Shown here in pieces: positions 1-8,145 of a stretch of 36,789 nucleotides of DNA. Below the pieces are notes generated by a model. It ran no database searches. It saw nothing but the letters and a program-made list of their open reading frames with translations, and was not told where the DNA came from. A program made the translations under genes and the position numbers. Location of the stretch: contig CAIPPE010000070.1 in the NCBI GenBank assembly GCA_903866825.1, positions 1-36,789 of the forward strand. The letters run 5' to 3'. Numbering within the stretch: position 1 is the stretch's first letter; every line of letters starts with the position of its first letter. Origin of the DNA: an uncultured Methylococcaceae bacterium (GTDB lineage: Bacteria > Pseudomonadota > Gammaproteobacteria > Methylococcales > Methylomonadaceae).

Positions 1-147
1 CGACTATAGAATTAAACGTTAAAATTACTTTTTACGTGTTGTTCTTGTGTCGATTATTTGTTAACATAACTAACAATCGCCACAAGCACCCACACAAATT
101 ATTTTGATCGAATTTTTAAAGAGCGTGGAACTTATGTCCCGTTGAGC
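1..147 (-). other. 16S rRNA operon leader (transcribed leftwards)
   Basis: Read on the minus strand, this stretch resembles the leader preceding 16S rRNA in gammaproteobacteria. It carries a boxA-like antitermination element at 111-125 (CGCTCTTTAAAAATT; E. coli rrn boxA is TGCTCTTTAACAA), followed by a TTTGTGTGGG block like the conserved E. coli leader segment. A strong hairpin lies at 44-86, with 12-base arms pairing at 11 positions. The start near 147 is inferred from the -10 box at 154-159. No mature 16S sequence is visible, so the rRNA gene should begin just past base 1. Confidence 0.75.
111..125 (-). promoter_or_regulatory. boxA antitermination element of the rrn leader
   Basis: The minus strand reads CGCTCTTTAAAAATT, matching the rrn boxA core GCTCTTTAA. 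In E. coli this RNA element binds NusB/NusE and lets polymerase pass Rho sites in rRNA operons. It lies about 30 nt downstream of the proximal -10 box, a normal place for boxA. The function is inferred from similarity. Confidence 0.7.
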
Positions 148-153
148 CTGCTT

Positions 154-181
154 ATTATACAGAAGCCACTCAGCTTGTCAA
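154..181 (-). promoter_or_regulatory. rrn proximal promoter
   Basis: On the minus strand a perfect TTGACA (176-181) and a perfect TATAAT (154-159) are separated by 16 bp. The sites immediately precede the rRNA leader. A perfect inverted repeat (177-193) overlaps the -35 box. Confidence 0.75.
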
Positions 182-193
182 CACCCTGTTGAC
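177..193. repeat. Perfect 7-bp palindrome overlapping the rrn -35 box
   Basis: GTCAACA and TGTTGAC are separated by CCC. The left arm overlaps five bases of the -35 hexamer (176-181) of the proximal rrn promoter. It could be an operator or simply a by-product of two TTGAC-like words in opposite orientation. No regulator can be assigned from sequence. Confidence 0.45.
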
Positions 194-248
194 TTTTATT
201 TTTCAGTTCCGAAGAGATCAAAACTACCAGACCCCGACGAAGCCGACC

Positions 249-276
249 ATTCTAACTCATCCAGCCAAAATGTCAA
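249..276 (-). promoter_or_regulatory. rrn middle promoter
   Basis: The minus strand has a perfect TTGACA (271-276) and TAGAAT (249-254) with a 16-bp spacer. It lies 95 bp upstream of the proximal promoter, a spacing like the paired rrn promoters of E. coli. The bases after the -10 box are G+C-rich (GGTCGGC), as in stringently controlled rrn promoters; stringent control here is an inference. Confidence 0.6.
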
Positions 277-367
277 CAGTTAATTTGATTCCTTATCATA
301 AAGCATAAGATCAAATTGAAGCCTCCCGCTTCCTGCACCCCCAGGGCTTACCCCGAAAGAGCAGCAA

Positions 368-395
368 ATTATACAGCCCTGTATCTTTTAGTCAA
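368..395 (-). promoter_or_regulatory. rrn distal promoter
   Basis: The minus strand has TTGACT (390-395) and a perfect TATAAT (368-373), again with a 16-bp spacer. It begins only about 20 bp after the hldD stop codon, so transcription from the lipopolysaccharide cluster could run into it. It is the third promoter in tandem aimed at the rRNA operon. Confidence 0.55.
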
Positions 396-413
396 GCATG
401 TTGATGCATTATT

Positions 414-1367
414 TTACCTTATGCTTGAATTCAACCAATCCAGATATCGTTCAACACCTTGATTAACTGATAAAAACTCTTTCTCGTAACCAGCCCGCCT
501 TAAATCTGATAAATCAGCTTGGGTATAACTTTGATATGCCCCTTTAAGATGCTCAGGAAAAGGAATATATTCAATACTTCCTTCTTTATGCCAGGCAATC
601 ACAGCTTCTGCCACCGCATTAAAAGTCTCAGCCTTACCCGTTCCGACATTAAAAATGCCTCGCTGCTCTGGATGATCAAAAAACCACAAATTCACATCCA
701 CTACATCATCCACATAAACAAAGTCCCGCCGATGCTCGCCATTAGCCATCCCATCATAACCGGCAAACAATTTCGCAACTTTATCCTCAGTTACTTGGCG
801 ATTAAAATGAAATGCTGTACTACTCATCGAACCTTTATGCTGCTCCCTGGGCCCGTACACATTAAAATATCTAAAACCGACTATCGGACTGGTTGTTATA
901 GGTAATAAGCGACGCACATATTGATCAAACTGAAATTTTGAATAGGCGTACATGTTAATAGGCTGCTCACAGCGACGATCAACACTAAACCCCTGCTCGC
1001 CACTCCCATACACTGATGCCGATGAAGCATAGATAAAGGAAATATTTTTTTCAATACAACGATGCAATATGCGCTTTGAATAATCATAATTATTCTTCAT
1101 CACAAATTGCCCATCCCATTCTGTCGTTGCCGAACAGGCCCCCTGATGAAACACGGCTTGCACTCCGTCTAAAAATCCTGGAGTGTCTATTCGCTCGATA
1201 AATTCAGTTTTATCGATATAATCCGCTATATTCAAGTCGGCTATGTTGTGCATCTTGCGACCATTAACCAAATGATCGACCAGCAAGATATTATTTTCTC
1301 CACGCAAATTAAGCGCGCGAATTATATTACTGCCTATAAAACCGGCACCGCCTGTCACAATAATCAT
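414..1367 (-). CDS. hldD: ADP-L-glycero-D-manno-heptose 6-epimerase
   Basis: HldD converts ADP-D-glycero-D-manno-heptose to ADP-L-glycero-D-manno-heptose, the last step in making the heptose donor for the lipopolysaccharide inner core; it acts in the cytoplasm. The 317-residue protein is an extended short-chain dehydrogenase with the NAD(P)-binding motif TGGAGFIG at residues 5-12, the SSASVYG segment near 115-121 and the catalytic YxxxK pair Y140/K144, the same positions as in E. coli HldD (310 aa). Its ATG overlaps the hldE stop by 4 bp (ATGA), so the two are translationally coupled. It is the last gene of the minus-strand cluster and its stop lies about 20 bp from the distal rRNA promoter. 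Confidence 0.95.
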   Translation of the reverse strand: MIIVTGGAGFIGSNIIRALNLRGENNILLVDHLVNGRKMHNIADLNIADYIDKTEFIERIDTPGFLDGVQAVFHQGACSATTEWDGQFVMKNNYDYSKRILHRCIEKNISFIYASSASVYGSGEQGFSVDRRCEQPINMYAYSKFQFDQYVRRLLPITTSPIVGFRYFNVYGPREQHKGSMSSTAFHFNRQVTEDKVAKLFAGYDGMANGEHRRDFVYVDDVVDVNLWFFDHPEQRGIFNVGTGKAETFNAVAEAVIAWHKEGSIEYIPFPEHLKGAYQSYTQADLSDLRRAGYEKEFLSVNQGVERYLDWLNSSIR

Positions 1368-2788
1368 TCTGAACCTCTTGCCTTATTAATCATCGCTGTT
1401 GTTGATTGCCCATCTACAAACTGTAATATCTTGACCTCACCTCCGACTTTAATCACACAATCGCCACCCACCACTTGATCCGCTGAATAATCGCCACCCT
1501 TGACCAGGACATCAGGTAACAACTTACAATAAATTCGTTCGGGCGTTTCTTCTTCAAAAGGCACGACCCAGTCCACACACGCAAGAGCAGCCAATACCGT
1601 CATCCGCTCCTGCAACCCATTAATGGGACGAGATTCACCCTTCAGTATTTTTACAGAGGCATCTGAATTAACCGCCACACATAAACGATCACCCAAGGCT
1701 TTTGCCTGCTCTAAATAAGCGACATGCCCTGCGTGCAATAAATCAAAACAACCATTCGTCATAATAATTTTTTCATCATGCGCTTTTGCTCTGGCGAATA
1801 GTGTTACTAGCTCATCTTCATTAACCACACCGTACAAAGTATCTTTTGCTCCATGCATTGCGCGCGTCAACTCCTGCAAAGAAACGGTTGAGGTGCCCAA
1901 CTTACCGACCACAATGCCCCCCGATAAATTGGCCAGATACATAGCTTCAATCAATGGCATCGCCAATGAAACCCCCAGCGCCATCACAGCAATTACCGTA
2001 TCACCCGCCCCGGTAACATCAAAGACATCTTTTGCCTGAGCAGGCAAAGAATGCACTTGATCACGCTGAATCAGCGTCATACCCGCTTCACCTCGCGTCA
2101 ATAACAACGTCTGTAGTTGATATTTGTCCAACAATGCCTGGCCTTTTTCTATGAGTTGCTGCTCATTTTCAGTCGCCCCCACCACCGCCTTTAACTCAGC
2201 CAAATTAGGCGTTATTAAATCAGCCTGAGCATAACACTGATAATCGGCACTTTTAGGATCAACCAATACCTGAGTCTTTGCCTGTTTAGCTAAGCTAATA
2301 TAATCGGCCACATCCGCTAAGGTGCCTTTACCATAATCAGAAAACACCACCACATTATTATCAGGAAGATGCCTGAGTAAAGCTGCCTTTAGGGCATCAC
2401 GATCAAACTTAATCGGCGTTTCTTCAAAATCCAAACGAATTAATTGCTGATGCTGCGCCATAATGCGTAACTTACAAATACTACGCAACAATGGCTCAAC
2501 AATAAAATCACAAACAACGTCTTGCGCTTCCAGCAAATCCTTTAATATCTTAGCCTCAGCATCATCGCCAACCACCCCCAATAGAGTGACCTTGCCACCT
2601 AACTTTGCAATATTAAGCGCTACGTTACCAGCACCACCAATTCTGTCCTCAATCTCTTTCACCTTTACGACCGGGACAGGCGCTTCAGGAGAAATACGCG
2701 ACGCCTGCCCTGACCAATACCGGTCTAACATAACATCGCCTATAACAATAATCCGGGCTGAACTAAACTCAGGCGTTTTAATTAACAC
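1364..2788 (-). CDS. hldE: Bifunctional heptose-7-phosphate kinase / heptose-1-phosphate adenylyltransferase
   Basis: HldE phosphorylates heptose 7-phosphate at C1 and later adenylylates heptose 1-phosphate to ADP-heptose. At 474 residues it matches the E. coli bifunctional form (477). The N-terminal ribokinase-like domain (about 1-320) has GGAGNVALNIAKLGG near residue 50 and the DVTGAGDT catalytic/anion-hole motif near residue 258. The C-terminal nucleotidyltransferase domain (about 340-474) has TNGCFDLLHAGH and, further on, the KGESRPI segment. Its start overlaps gmhA by 11 bp and its stop overlaps the hldD start, which fits an operon for successive steps of one pathway. Confidence 0.95.
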   Translation of the reverse strand: MLIKTPEFSSARIIVIGDVMLDRYWSGQASRISPEAPVPVVKVKEIEDRIGGAGNVALNIAKLGGKVTLLGVVGDDAEAKILKDLLEAQDVVCDFIVEPLLRSICKLRIMAQHQQLIRLDFEETPIKFDRDALKAALLRHLPDNNVVVFSDYGKGTLADVADYISLAKQAKTQVLVDPKSADYQCYAQADLITPNLAELKAVVGATENEQQLIEKGQALLDKYQLQTLLLTRGEAGMTLIQRDQVHSLPAQAKDVFDVTGAGDTVIAVMALGVSLAMPLIEAMYLANLSGGIVVGKLGTSTVSLQELTRAMHGAKDTLYGVVNEDELVTLFARAKAHDEKIIMTNGCFDLLHAGHVAYLEQAKALGDRLCVAVNSDASVKILKGESRPINGLQERMTVLAALACVDWVVPFEEETPERIYCKLLPDVLVKGGDYSADQVVGGDCVIKVGGEVKILQFVDGQSTTAMINKARGSE

Positions 2789-3344
2789 TTAAAGACTCCT
2801 CAATCACACCACACCACCAGTGACCTACTAAAATATGCGCTTCTTGAATTCTTGCCGTCACTTTAGACGGCACATTAATCGAATGTGTCACACACTGACT
2901 TAACTCTCCTCCGTCAGCGCCCGTTAAACCAATAATCGCCATCCCTTTTGCTCTGGCAGCCTCAACTGCTTTTAAAATATTCTTACTCCGTCCTGAAGTT
3001 GAAATAGCCACCAAACAATCTTTTTCATTGGCAATTGCTTCAATCTGCCGCGCATAAACCGTTTCAAAACCAAAATCATTACTGTGCGCTGTTAAGATAG
3101 AGGTATCTGTAGTCAACGCAAGCGCGGCTAACGCTTGACGATTTTTTTGATATTGCACCACTAACTCCGCTGCAATATGCTGACAATCTGCCGCGCTACC
3201 ACCATTGCCACAGAAGATTATCTTCCCACCCTGATTTAATGTTTCAATCAACAGCTCCGCTGACGTCTCTATAGCAACAGCACAATCCATTAAACAGGCC
3301 ATTACCGCCTGATGCTCTTTAAGTTCAGCAACAAATGACTTCAC
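2778..3344 (-). CDS. gmhA: Sedoheptulose-7-phosphate isomerase
   Basis: GmhA isomerises sedoheptulose 7-phosphate to D-glycero-D-manno-heptose 7-phosphate, the first committed step of ADP-heptose synthesis. The 188-residue protein is a single SIS domain with FCGNGGSAADCQHIAAEL near 44-61, the phosphosugar-binding STSGRS loop near 115-120, and QEAHILVGH near the C-terminus, which holds likely metal ligands. The paralogue DiaA is similar in sequence, but the location between msbA and hldE favours GmhA. It overlaps hldE by 11 bp and lies 27 bp after msbA. Confidence 0.9.
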   Translation of the reverse strand: MKSFVAELKEHQAVMACLMDCAVAIETSAELLIETLNQGGKIIFCGNGGSAADCQHIAAELVVQYQKNRQALAALALTTDTSILTAHSNDFGFETVYARQIEAIANEKDCLVAISTSGRSKNILKAVEAARAKGMAIIGLTGADGGELSQCVTHSINVPSKVTARIQEAHILVGHWWCGVIEESLSVN

Positions 3345-3371
3345 TCCAACCTCCTACTTTAATTATGATGA

Positions 3372-5117
3372 TCATTCGTCAACTGAACCGTGTTCTTTAA
3401 ACTGCATAGAATGTAAACGCGCATAAGCGCCATTCTTTGCCAACAGTTCTTTATGTGATCCTCTTTCAACAATACGTCCATGATCAATCACTAAAATGAC
3501 ATCCGCACTTTCAATCGTCGATAAACGATGTGCAATAACTAACGTGGTTCTATTACGCATTACTTTCTGCAACGCAGCTTGAATATAACGTTCTGATTCG
3601 GTATCCAGGGCGGAAGTTGCTTCATCCAATATCAAAATAGGCGCATCCTTTAATAATGCACGCGCCAAAGCTAAACGCTGCCGTTGTCCACCCGATAACT
3701 TAACCCCATTTTCACCAATTTCAGTATCCAGTCCTTGATCTAATTTAGAGACAAACTCCATTGCATAAGCATCTGTTGCAGCGGCCTCAATCTGATCACG
3801 AGACGCAGTAACCAAAGTGCCGTATGCAATATTATTGGCAATGGTGTCATTGAACAAAGTAACCTGTTGATTGACCAACGCAATCTGCTGCCTTAAATTA
3901 GCCAATTGATAATCATTGATTTCTACCCCATCCAATAAAATCTGCCCGCTATCATGAGGATAAAAACGTGACACTAAATTAGCCAAGGTACTTTTACCTC
4001 CACCTGAGGCTCCTACCAAGGCAACCGTTTGTCCGGGTTGTGCGGTAAAATTAATATCAATCAGCGCAGGCTCACTGGCTGTTGAGTATTGAAAAGTCAA
4101 GTTTCTAAACTCTAACAAGCCTTCACATCTTTCAGCCTGATAACTCCCCTCATCCACTTCACCTGGTTCATCCAGGATTTCAAATAACGATTCTGCAGCC
4201 ACAATGCCTTTTTGAATATCACTGTTTGAATCACTCAAACTTCTAATCGGCTTAGGTAATAAAAACGCCGCTGTCAAATACCCAACAAACTCACCAACAC
4301 TAGATTGTTTCATAAAAAACAACGCCATATACATCAAAAATGACAAGGCAATCGCGATAATAAATTGCATAATGGGACTATGAATCGCCATCGTTGTTGA
4401 CAATTTTAATGATTGGCGACGATTATATAAACTGCTCGCCAAAAAGCGTTGACGCTCATATTCTTCACCCCCATAACTTCTTACGACCCGGTGACCACCG
4501 ACTAATTCTGAAGTAATGTGCGTCATATCACCGATTGATTCCTGTATTTTTTTACTAATCGCACGCAGACGTTTACTGACATAACTTACCAGAATTACGA
4601 TGATGGGCGTAATCGCGACAAACACCAGCGATAACATCCAGTTTGAATAAAATAAATAAATCAGCAGGCCTATTGCAGTAAAGCCTTCACGTACAAAGGT
4701 GCGTACTGCATCAGTGACCGCCTGCGTCACCTGCCCGACATTATTGGTGATTCTTGAGATCATATAACCGCTATTATTAGAATCAAAATAGGCGGTAGGT
4801 AAGCGGGTATATTGATTAAAAATCTCACAGCGCAAAGCATGCACAACATTCACGGAAACCTTCGCTAAAAAATAGTTGCCGATATAAGCGCCAATACCAT
4901 GAATAATAATTAAGCCACTGAATAAGAGCGGCAGATAATTCATGCCCTCTCGGGTTTCGGTTTGTAAGGTATCAATAATATGTTTAATTAAAGCCGCAAA
5001 GAGTGTTTGTGTACCTGAGTACAACAGAAAACCAAAAATACTAATGGCAAATAAGCCCGTGTAAGGCTTGACGTAAACCAGCAGCCGCTTGTAAATATCG
5101 AGAGAGTTTTTTTTCAT
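3372..5117 (-). CDS. msbA: Lipid A export ATP-binding/permease protein MsbA
   Basis: MsbA flips core-lipid A across the inner membrane with ATP. The 581-residue half-transporter matches E. coli MsbA (582). It has a six-helix membrane domain (about 1-320) and an ABC ATPase domain with Walker A GASGGGKST near 373, the signature LSGGQRQRLALARALL near 479 and Walker B ILILDEATSALD near 500, followed by the AHRLST switch histidine. The start is the ATG at 5117. It sits 14 bp after a glycosyltransferase gene and upstream of gmhA-hldE-hldD, so synthesis and export of the lipopolysaccharide core are encoded together. Confidence 0.92.
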   Translation of the reverse strand: MKKNSLDIYKRLLVYVKPYTGLFAISIFGFLLYSGTQTLFAALIKHIIDTLQTETREGMNYLPLLFSGLIIIHGIGAYIGNYFLAKVSVNVVHALRCEIFNQYTRLPTAYFDSNNSGYMISRITNNVGQVTQAVTDAVRTFVREGFTAIGLLIYLFYSNWMLSLVFVAITPIIVILVSYVSKRLRAISKKIQESIGDMTHITSELVGGHRVVRSYGGEEYERQRFLASSLYNRRQSLKLSTTMAIHSPIMQFIIAIALSFLMYMALFFMKQSSVGEFVGYLTAAFLLPKPIRSLSDSNSDIQKGIVAAESLFEILDEPGEVDEGSYQAERCEGLLEFRNLTFQYSTASEPALIDINFTAQPGQTVALVGASGGGKSTLANLVSRFYPHDSGQILLDGVEINDYQLANLRQQIALVNQQVTLFNDTIANNIAYGTLVTASRDQIEAAATDAYAMEFVSKLDQGLDTEIGENGVKLSGGQRQRLALARALLKDAPILILDEATSALDTESERYIQAALQKVMRNRTTLVIAHRLSTIESADVILVIDHGRIVERGSHKELLAKNGAYARLHSMQFKEHGSVDE

Positions 5118-5131
5118 AGTCTATTCCGGTG

Positions 5132-6049
5132 TTAACCCAAGCGGCGTTTGATCTGATTTAGCAAAAGAGCAAATTTTAACCTTAAACTTGGCACAGGTGG
5201 GTTTAATTCATCAAGCCATTGCTCACCGCGTAACAAATAATTGCGGACAAACACTTTAGTGCTGATACCCCATTTATTCAAAAACATCCGCGAGCCGTTG
5301 GCTTTAAAGATTAATTTACCCGTGGACTTAGACATAAAATGATAAACGCGGCTTTTACCTACCCCCTTAAACTGCCGCACCCCGACATGCCACAACTTCA
5401 TCGCAAAATCAGGATCAGAATACATGCCCGGTGAAAACTCGGCACTATACCCTCCTACCATATCCCATAACAACGTAGTTACCACCGAAGGTGGCCAGGT
5501 TGAACCCTGCCAATCCGCTTTTTCTAAGTGCTCAAAATCCTGTAATAATCTGGCCTCATCAAAATCACGGGGATCATTGCCAAAATCAAAAGGTGCGATA
5601 ACACAGGGATTACCGGTTTCCCGGGGCTCTATCATGGTTGCTGATAAAAAGAAGAAACGGGTGTTTTGCTTTTTGATTTCTTCATACAGCCAATAATCCC
5701 AATCAGGACAAGCATACATATCATCGTTAAAATAAACCAGATACTCTGTTTTTGCCAAGGTTCTGGCGATATTCATCGCATAGCAAATACCAATATTCGT
5801 TTCTGAATAACTATAATCCAGATTATTTTGCTCAACCCACGCCTTTGACCCGTCAATACTTTCATTGAGATGAATAATAATCTGATGCTGATAGCGGGAG
5901 TTTTTCCGTAAACTCGCCACACACATTTTTAAAAACTCTGCATTATTCCAACTCGGTATAACTATTGAAAATAAGGGGTTCTCGACCGGCAACGGTGTTG
6001 AGTACCGCGTAATCGTCGGAGGATTTGATAAAAAACAGGGCAGAGTCAT
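5132..6049 (-). CDS. Family 2 glycosyltransferase, probable LPS core
   Basis: This 305-residue protein has a GT-A fold nucleotide-sugar domain: FSIVIPSWNNAEFLKMCVASL near residues 27-47, an ESIDGS loop, and an acidic metal-binding motif FNDDMYACPDWD near 113-124. The C-terminal basic stretch (residues about 255-305, ending LLLNQIKRRLG) may touch the membrane. It lies 14 bp upstream of msbA in the same direction. The location points to addition of a sugar to the lipopolysaccharide core, but neither donor nor acceptor can be read from sequence. The family assignment is firm; the specific role is inferred. Confidence 0.8.
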   Translation of the reverse strand: MTLPCFLSNPPTITRYSTPLPVENPLFSIVIPSWNNAEFLKMCVASLRKNSRYQHQIIIHLNESIDGSKAWVEQNNLDYSYSETNIGICYAMNIARTLAKTEYLVYFNDDMYACPDWDYWLYEEIKKQNTRFFFLSATMIEPRETGNPCVIAPFDFGNDPRDFDEARLLQDFEHLEKADWQGSTWPPSVVTTLLWDMVGGYSAEFSPGMYSDPDFAMKLWHVGVRQFKGVGKSRVYHFMSKSTGKLIFKANGSRMFLNKWGISTKVFVRNYLLRGEQWLDELNPPVPSLRLKFALLLNQIKRRLG

Positions 6050-6108
6050 AAAAATAAAAAATAGTGGAAACGCGAGTAGAATAGCTTATCGAAGTAAGCC
6101 AAAGAAAA

Positions 6109-6846
6109 TCATTTATCCTGTAATTCCAAGAGCTTTAGATACTTATAATAAGTGACTTCGGCATTAGAAACAGCCAGCATCAAACCTTGACGACCGTCCA
6201 AAAAGGCAGCCTTAAGCCAATACGTTCGATTAAACATCCAAAGCGCTTTTAAAACCGCTTTGCTAACTGAAGAGCGAACCCCTTTCTCATGTAGCATCTG
6301 AGCCCCTAAGGAAGAATAGCTATTAACCTTATCCAGGATTTCTTCCAGATTGACTGCCGTCTCATGATGAAAAGGGGACACTAACTGCCCTACTTTTCCT
6401 TCAACAAGCACTTTCTCATGGACAACTGCCTCAGAAAAACGGCCAATATCACGACGAAATAATCTTAAAACATAATCAGGCCACCAGCCACCGTGTCGCA
6501 TCTGCCTACCACAATAACTGGATAATCGAGGAATCTCATAAGCCTGAAGTTTGTTTTCTTGCATCACTCGCTCAATTTCTGCGCGTAACTCTGCCGTAAC
6601 CACTTCATCCGCATCAATCGATAAAACCCAGTCACCGGTTGTTTTATCTAAAGCACGCTGTTTTTGAAGACCAAACCCAGGCCAATCGGTTTCATAGACA
6701 TGATCCGTATAACGTCGACAAATTGCCACAGTATCATCGTCACTTCCTGAATCCAGTACAATAATTTCATCCGCCCAAACAATCGATTCCAAACAACGAC
6801 CGATATGAACGGCTTCATTTTTTGTAATGATAATGACGCTAAGCAT
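6109..6846 (-). CDS. Family 2 glycosyltransferase, WaaE/KdtX-like
   Basis: A 245-residue GT2 enzyme beginning MLSVIIITKNEAVHIGRCLESI, with VLDSGSDDDT near 31-40 and the metal-binding SIDADEV near 76-82. This compact architecture, with the WPGFGLQKQRAL segment near 59-70, matches the WaaE/KdtX type, which adds glucose to the first core heptose in enterobacteria. The neighbouring heptose genes and msbA support a core-assembly role. It follows the upstream glycosyltransferase by 44 bp and precedes the next by 59 bp. The exact sugar is unknown, so no gene symbol is assigned. Confidence 0.82.
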   Translation of the reverse strand: MLSVIIITKNEAVHIGRCLESIVWADEIIVLDSGSDDDTVAICRRYTDHVYETDWPGFGLQKQRALDKTTGDWVLSIDADEVVTAELRAEIERVMQENKLQAYEIPRLSSYCGRQMRHGGWWPDYVLRLFRRDIGRFSEAVVHEKVLVEGKVGQLVSPFHHETAVNLEEILDKVNSYSSLGAQMLHEKGVRSSVSKAVLKALWMFNRTYWLKAAFLDGRQGLMLAVSNAEVTYYKYLKLLELQDK

Positions 6847-6890
6847 GACTTATTAAATGACTATTAAAATAATAAAAAATAAATGAGACT

Positions 6891-7715
6891 CTATTCCCAA
6901 ACAAAAGCGCCCTGCTCTCTTTTACCGTGCATAGACTGACCAAACTCCGCTATCTCCTGTTGACACCACCGTTTTTGCTGCCGGACACGTTTTATTTTTT
7001 TAAGTTTTCGCTCTAACCAGCTTTGTTGTAACAATCTATAATTATAGCGATAGCCTAATCCGTCTTTCTGAGACAAGCCGCGTTCTTGCTTCATCGCCGT
7101 TTGAGTAATAGAACCATAATGATGCAACCAGGATGCCCCAGTCATACCGGTAGGGATATGGGCTTTATCTGCCTCATGGAAAAACATCGAATCTTCATAG
7201 CCCAACAATTTAGGAATCGGTTGAAAATAACCAATGTCCATCCACACGGATTGATGCACCGCCAAACAAACCGCGTGACGCGCACCTAGACGTAAGGCCG
7301 ACATCATTTTAATAGTGGACTCATCGGCAAACGCGTCGAAATCATAATCAAGCGGCCCTTCTATTAATGAAGGGGAAATAATCTTTAAACCTTTTTGTTC
7401 GGCAGCAGTAATTAAGTTCTCAATCCAGCCTTTTGAGACCAAAACGTCATTATTCATAATAATCGTCCACTCCGCCTGTAAAGCTAAAGCGCCTTGATTC
7501 CAGGCGACACCACATCCTAAATTGGCTTGATTAAAAATACGCCCGCCTAGCGGTAAGGATTCAAGATAACTGCGCGTTTCATCCGTAGATCCATTATCCA
7601 CGACAACCAGGCGACTCAAATCAAGCCCGTGCTTAATCATGCTATCCACACATTGACGGGTATAGTCAACTTGATTGTAACAAGCAAATGTAATGGCGAA
7701 TTTTGTTGGATTCAT
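6891..7715 (-). CDS. Family 2 glycosyltransferase, first gene of the LPS cluster
   Basis: A 274-residue GT2 protein with FAITFACYNQVDYTRQCVDS at the N-terminus, VVDNGSTDETRSYLESL near 34-50, the long NLGCGVAWNQG loop near 64-74, and the metal-binding motif MNNDV near 86-90. The last 60 residues are very basic (ERKLKKIKRVRQQKRW), which suggests contact with membrane phosphate groups. It is the most upstream gene of the minus-strand cluster, so a promoter should lie in about 7716-7800, but no convincing -35/-10 pair was found. Substrate unknown. Confidence 0.78.
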   Translation of the reverse strand: MNPTKFAITFACYNQVDYTRQCVDSMIKHGLDLSRLVVVDNGSTDETRSYLESLPLGGRIFNQANLGCGVAWNQGALALQAEWTIIMNNDVLVSKGWIENLITAAEQKGLKIISPSLIEGPLDYDFDAFADESTIKMMSALRLGARHAVCLAVHQSVWMDIGYFQPIPKLLGYEDSMFFHEADKAHIPTGMTGASWLHHYGSITQTAMKQERGLSQKDGLGYRYNYRLLQQSWLERKLKKIKRVRQQKRWCQQEIAEFGQSMHGKREQGAFVWE

Positions 7716-7883
7716 GAATTATTTAAGAATGTAGTGTATCAATAAAGATAACAGGGACTAGCCCATTATCTATGATGGCATCAATGGAGAACTTATACTT
7801 ATTATATATACTGATTAACGGTGAATTATAAAGCAGGCGCTGGATAAAGCAAATCACCTAAAATACGGAGCGGTAGAAAACAA

Positions 7884-8018
7884 ATGGGCTTAAACCGAGT
7901 TGAGCATATACGCAGCACTTTCTTCAAAAACTTACGCACGCTACTACAGTTTATGCATTTTGATAACTGGCAACAACTGATGGAATTTAGGCTCATTGGC
8001 GGGAGCGAGAGCAGTTAA
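7884..8018 (+). CDS. Small ORF of 44 codons, possibly a transposase remnant
   Basis: The ORF runs from ATG to TAA and encodes a basic, aromatic-rich peptide (segments IRSTFFKNLRTLLQF and FDNWQQLMEF). The composition recalls the last residues of some transposases, but no catalytic motif, inverted repeat or target duplication is visible. No ribosome-binding site is evident upstream. It may be a leftover of an insertion element or a chance ORF. Confidence 0.25.
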   Translation: MGLNRVEHIRSTFFKNLRTLLQFMHFDNWQQLMEFRLIGGSESS

Positions 8019-8080
8019 AGCCTAAAGTTTTAAATTGGGAATTGTATCTGTTAGGAAGTTTATTGATTTATTTTAATTAA

Positions 8081-8137
8081 GGAGAGCGATTGAATTAATG
8101 AATTAACACCAGAGATGAAATTCTCCAATCGCCCTCC
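8081..8137 (-). terminator. Candidate terminator of the VPEID-CTERM gene
   Basis: Arms GGAGAGCGATTG (8081-8092) and CAATCGCCCTCC (8126-8137) pair at 11 of 12 positions around a 33-nt loop, which itself can fold (GAGATGAAATTCTC). On the minus strand the stem is followed by TTAATTAAAATAAAT, a weak T-tract. It lies just after the stop of the VPEID gene. The long loop makes it atypical. Confidence 0.4.
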
Positions 8138-8145
8138 CAAAAACA

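Larger units (their letters stand above)
7716..8145. other. Intergenic region, no convincing gene
   Basis: This 430-bp gap separates the lipopolysaccharide cluster from the VPEID-CTERM gene. It holds one 44-codon ORF (7884-8018, plus strand) and a terminator-like hairpin (8081-8137). The rest is AT-rich without clear signals. The promoter of the minus-strand glycosyltransferase gene should lie near its left end. Confidence 0.5.
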
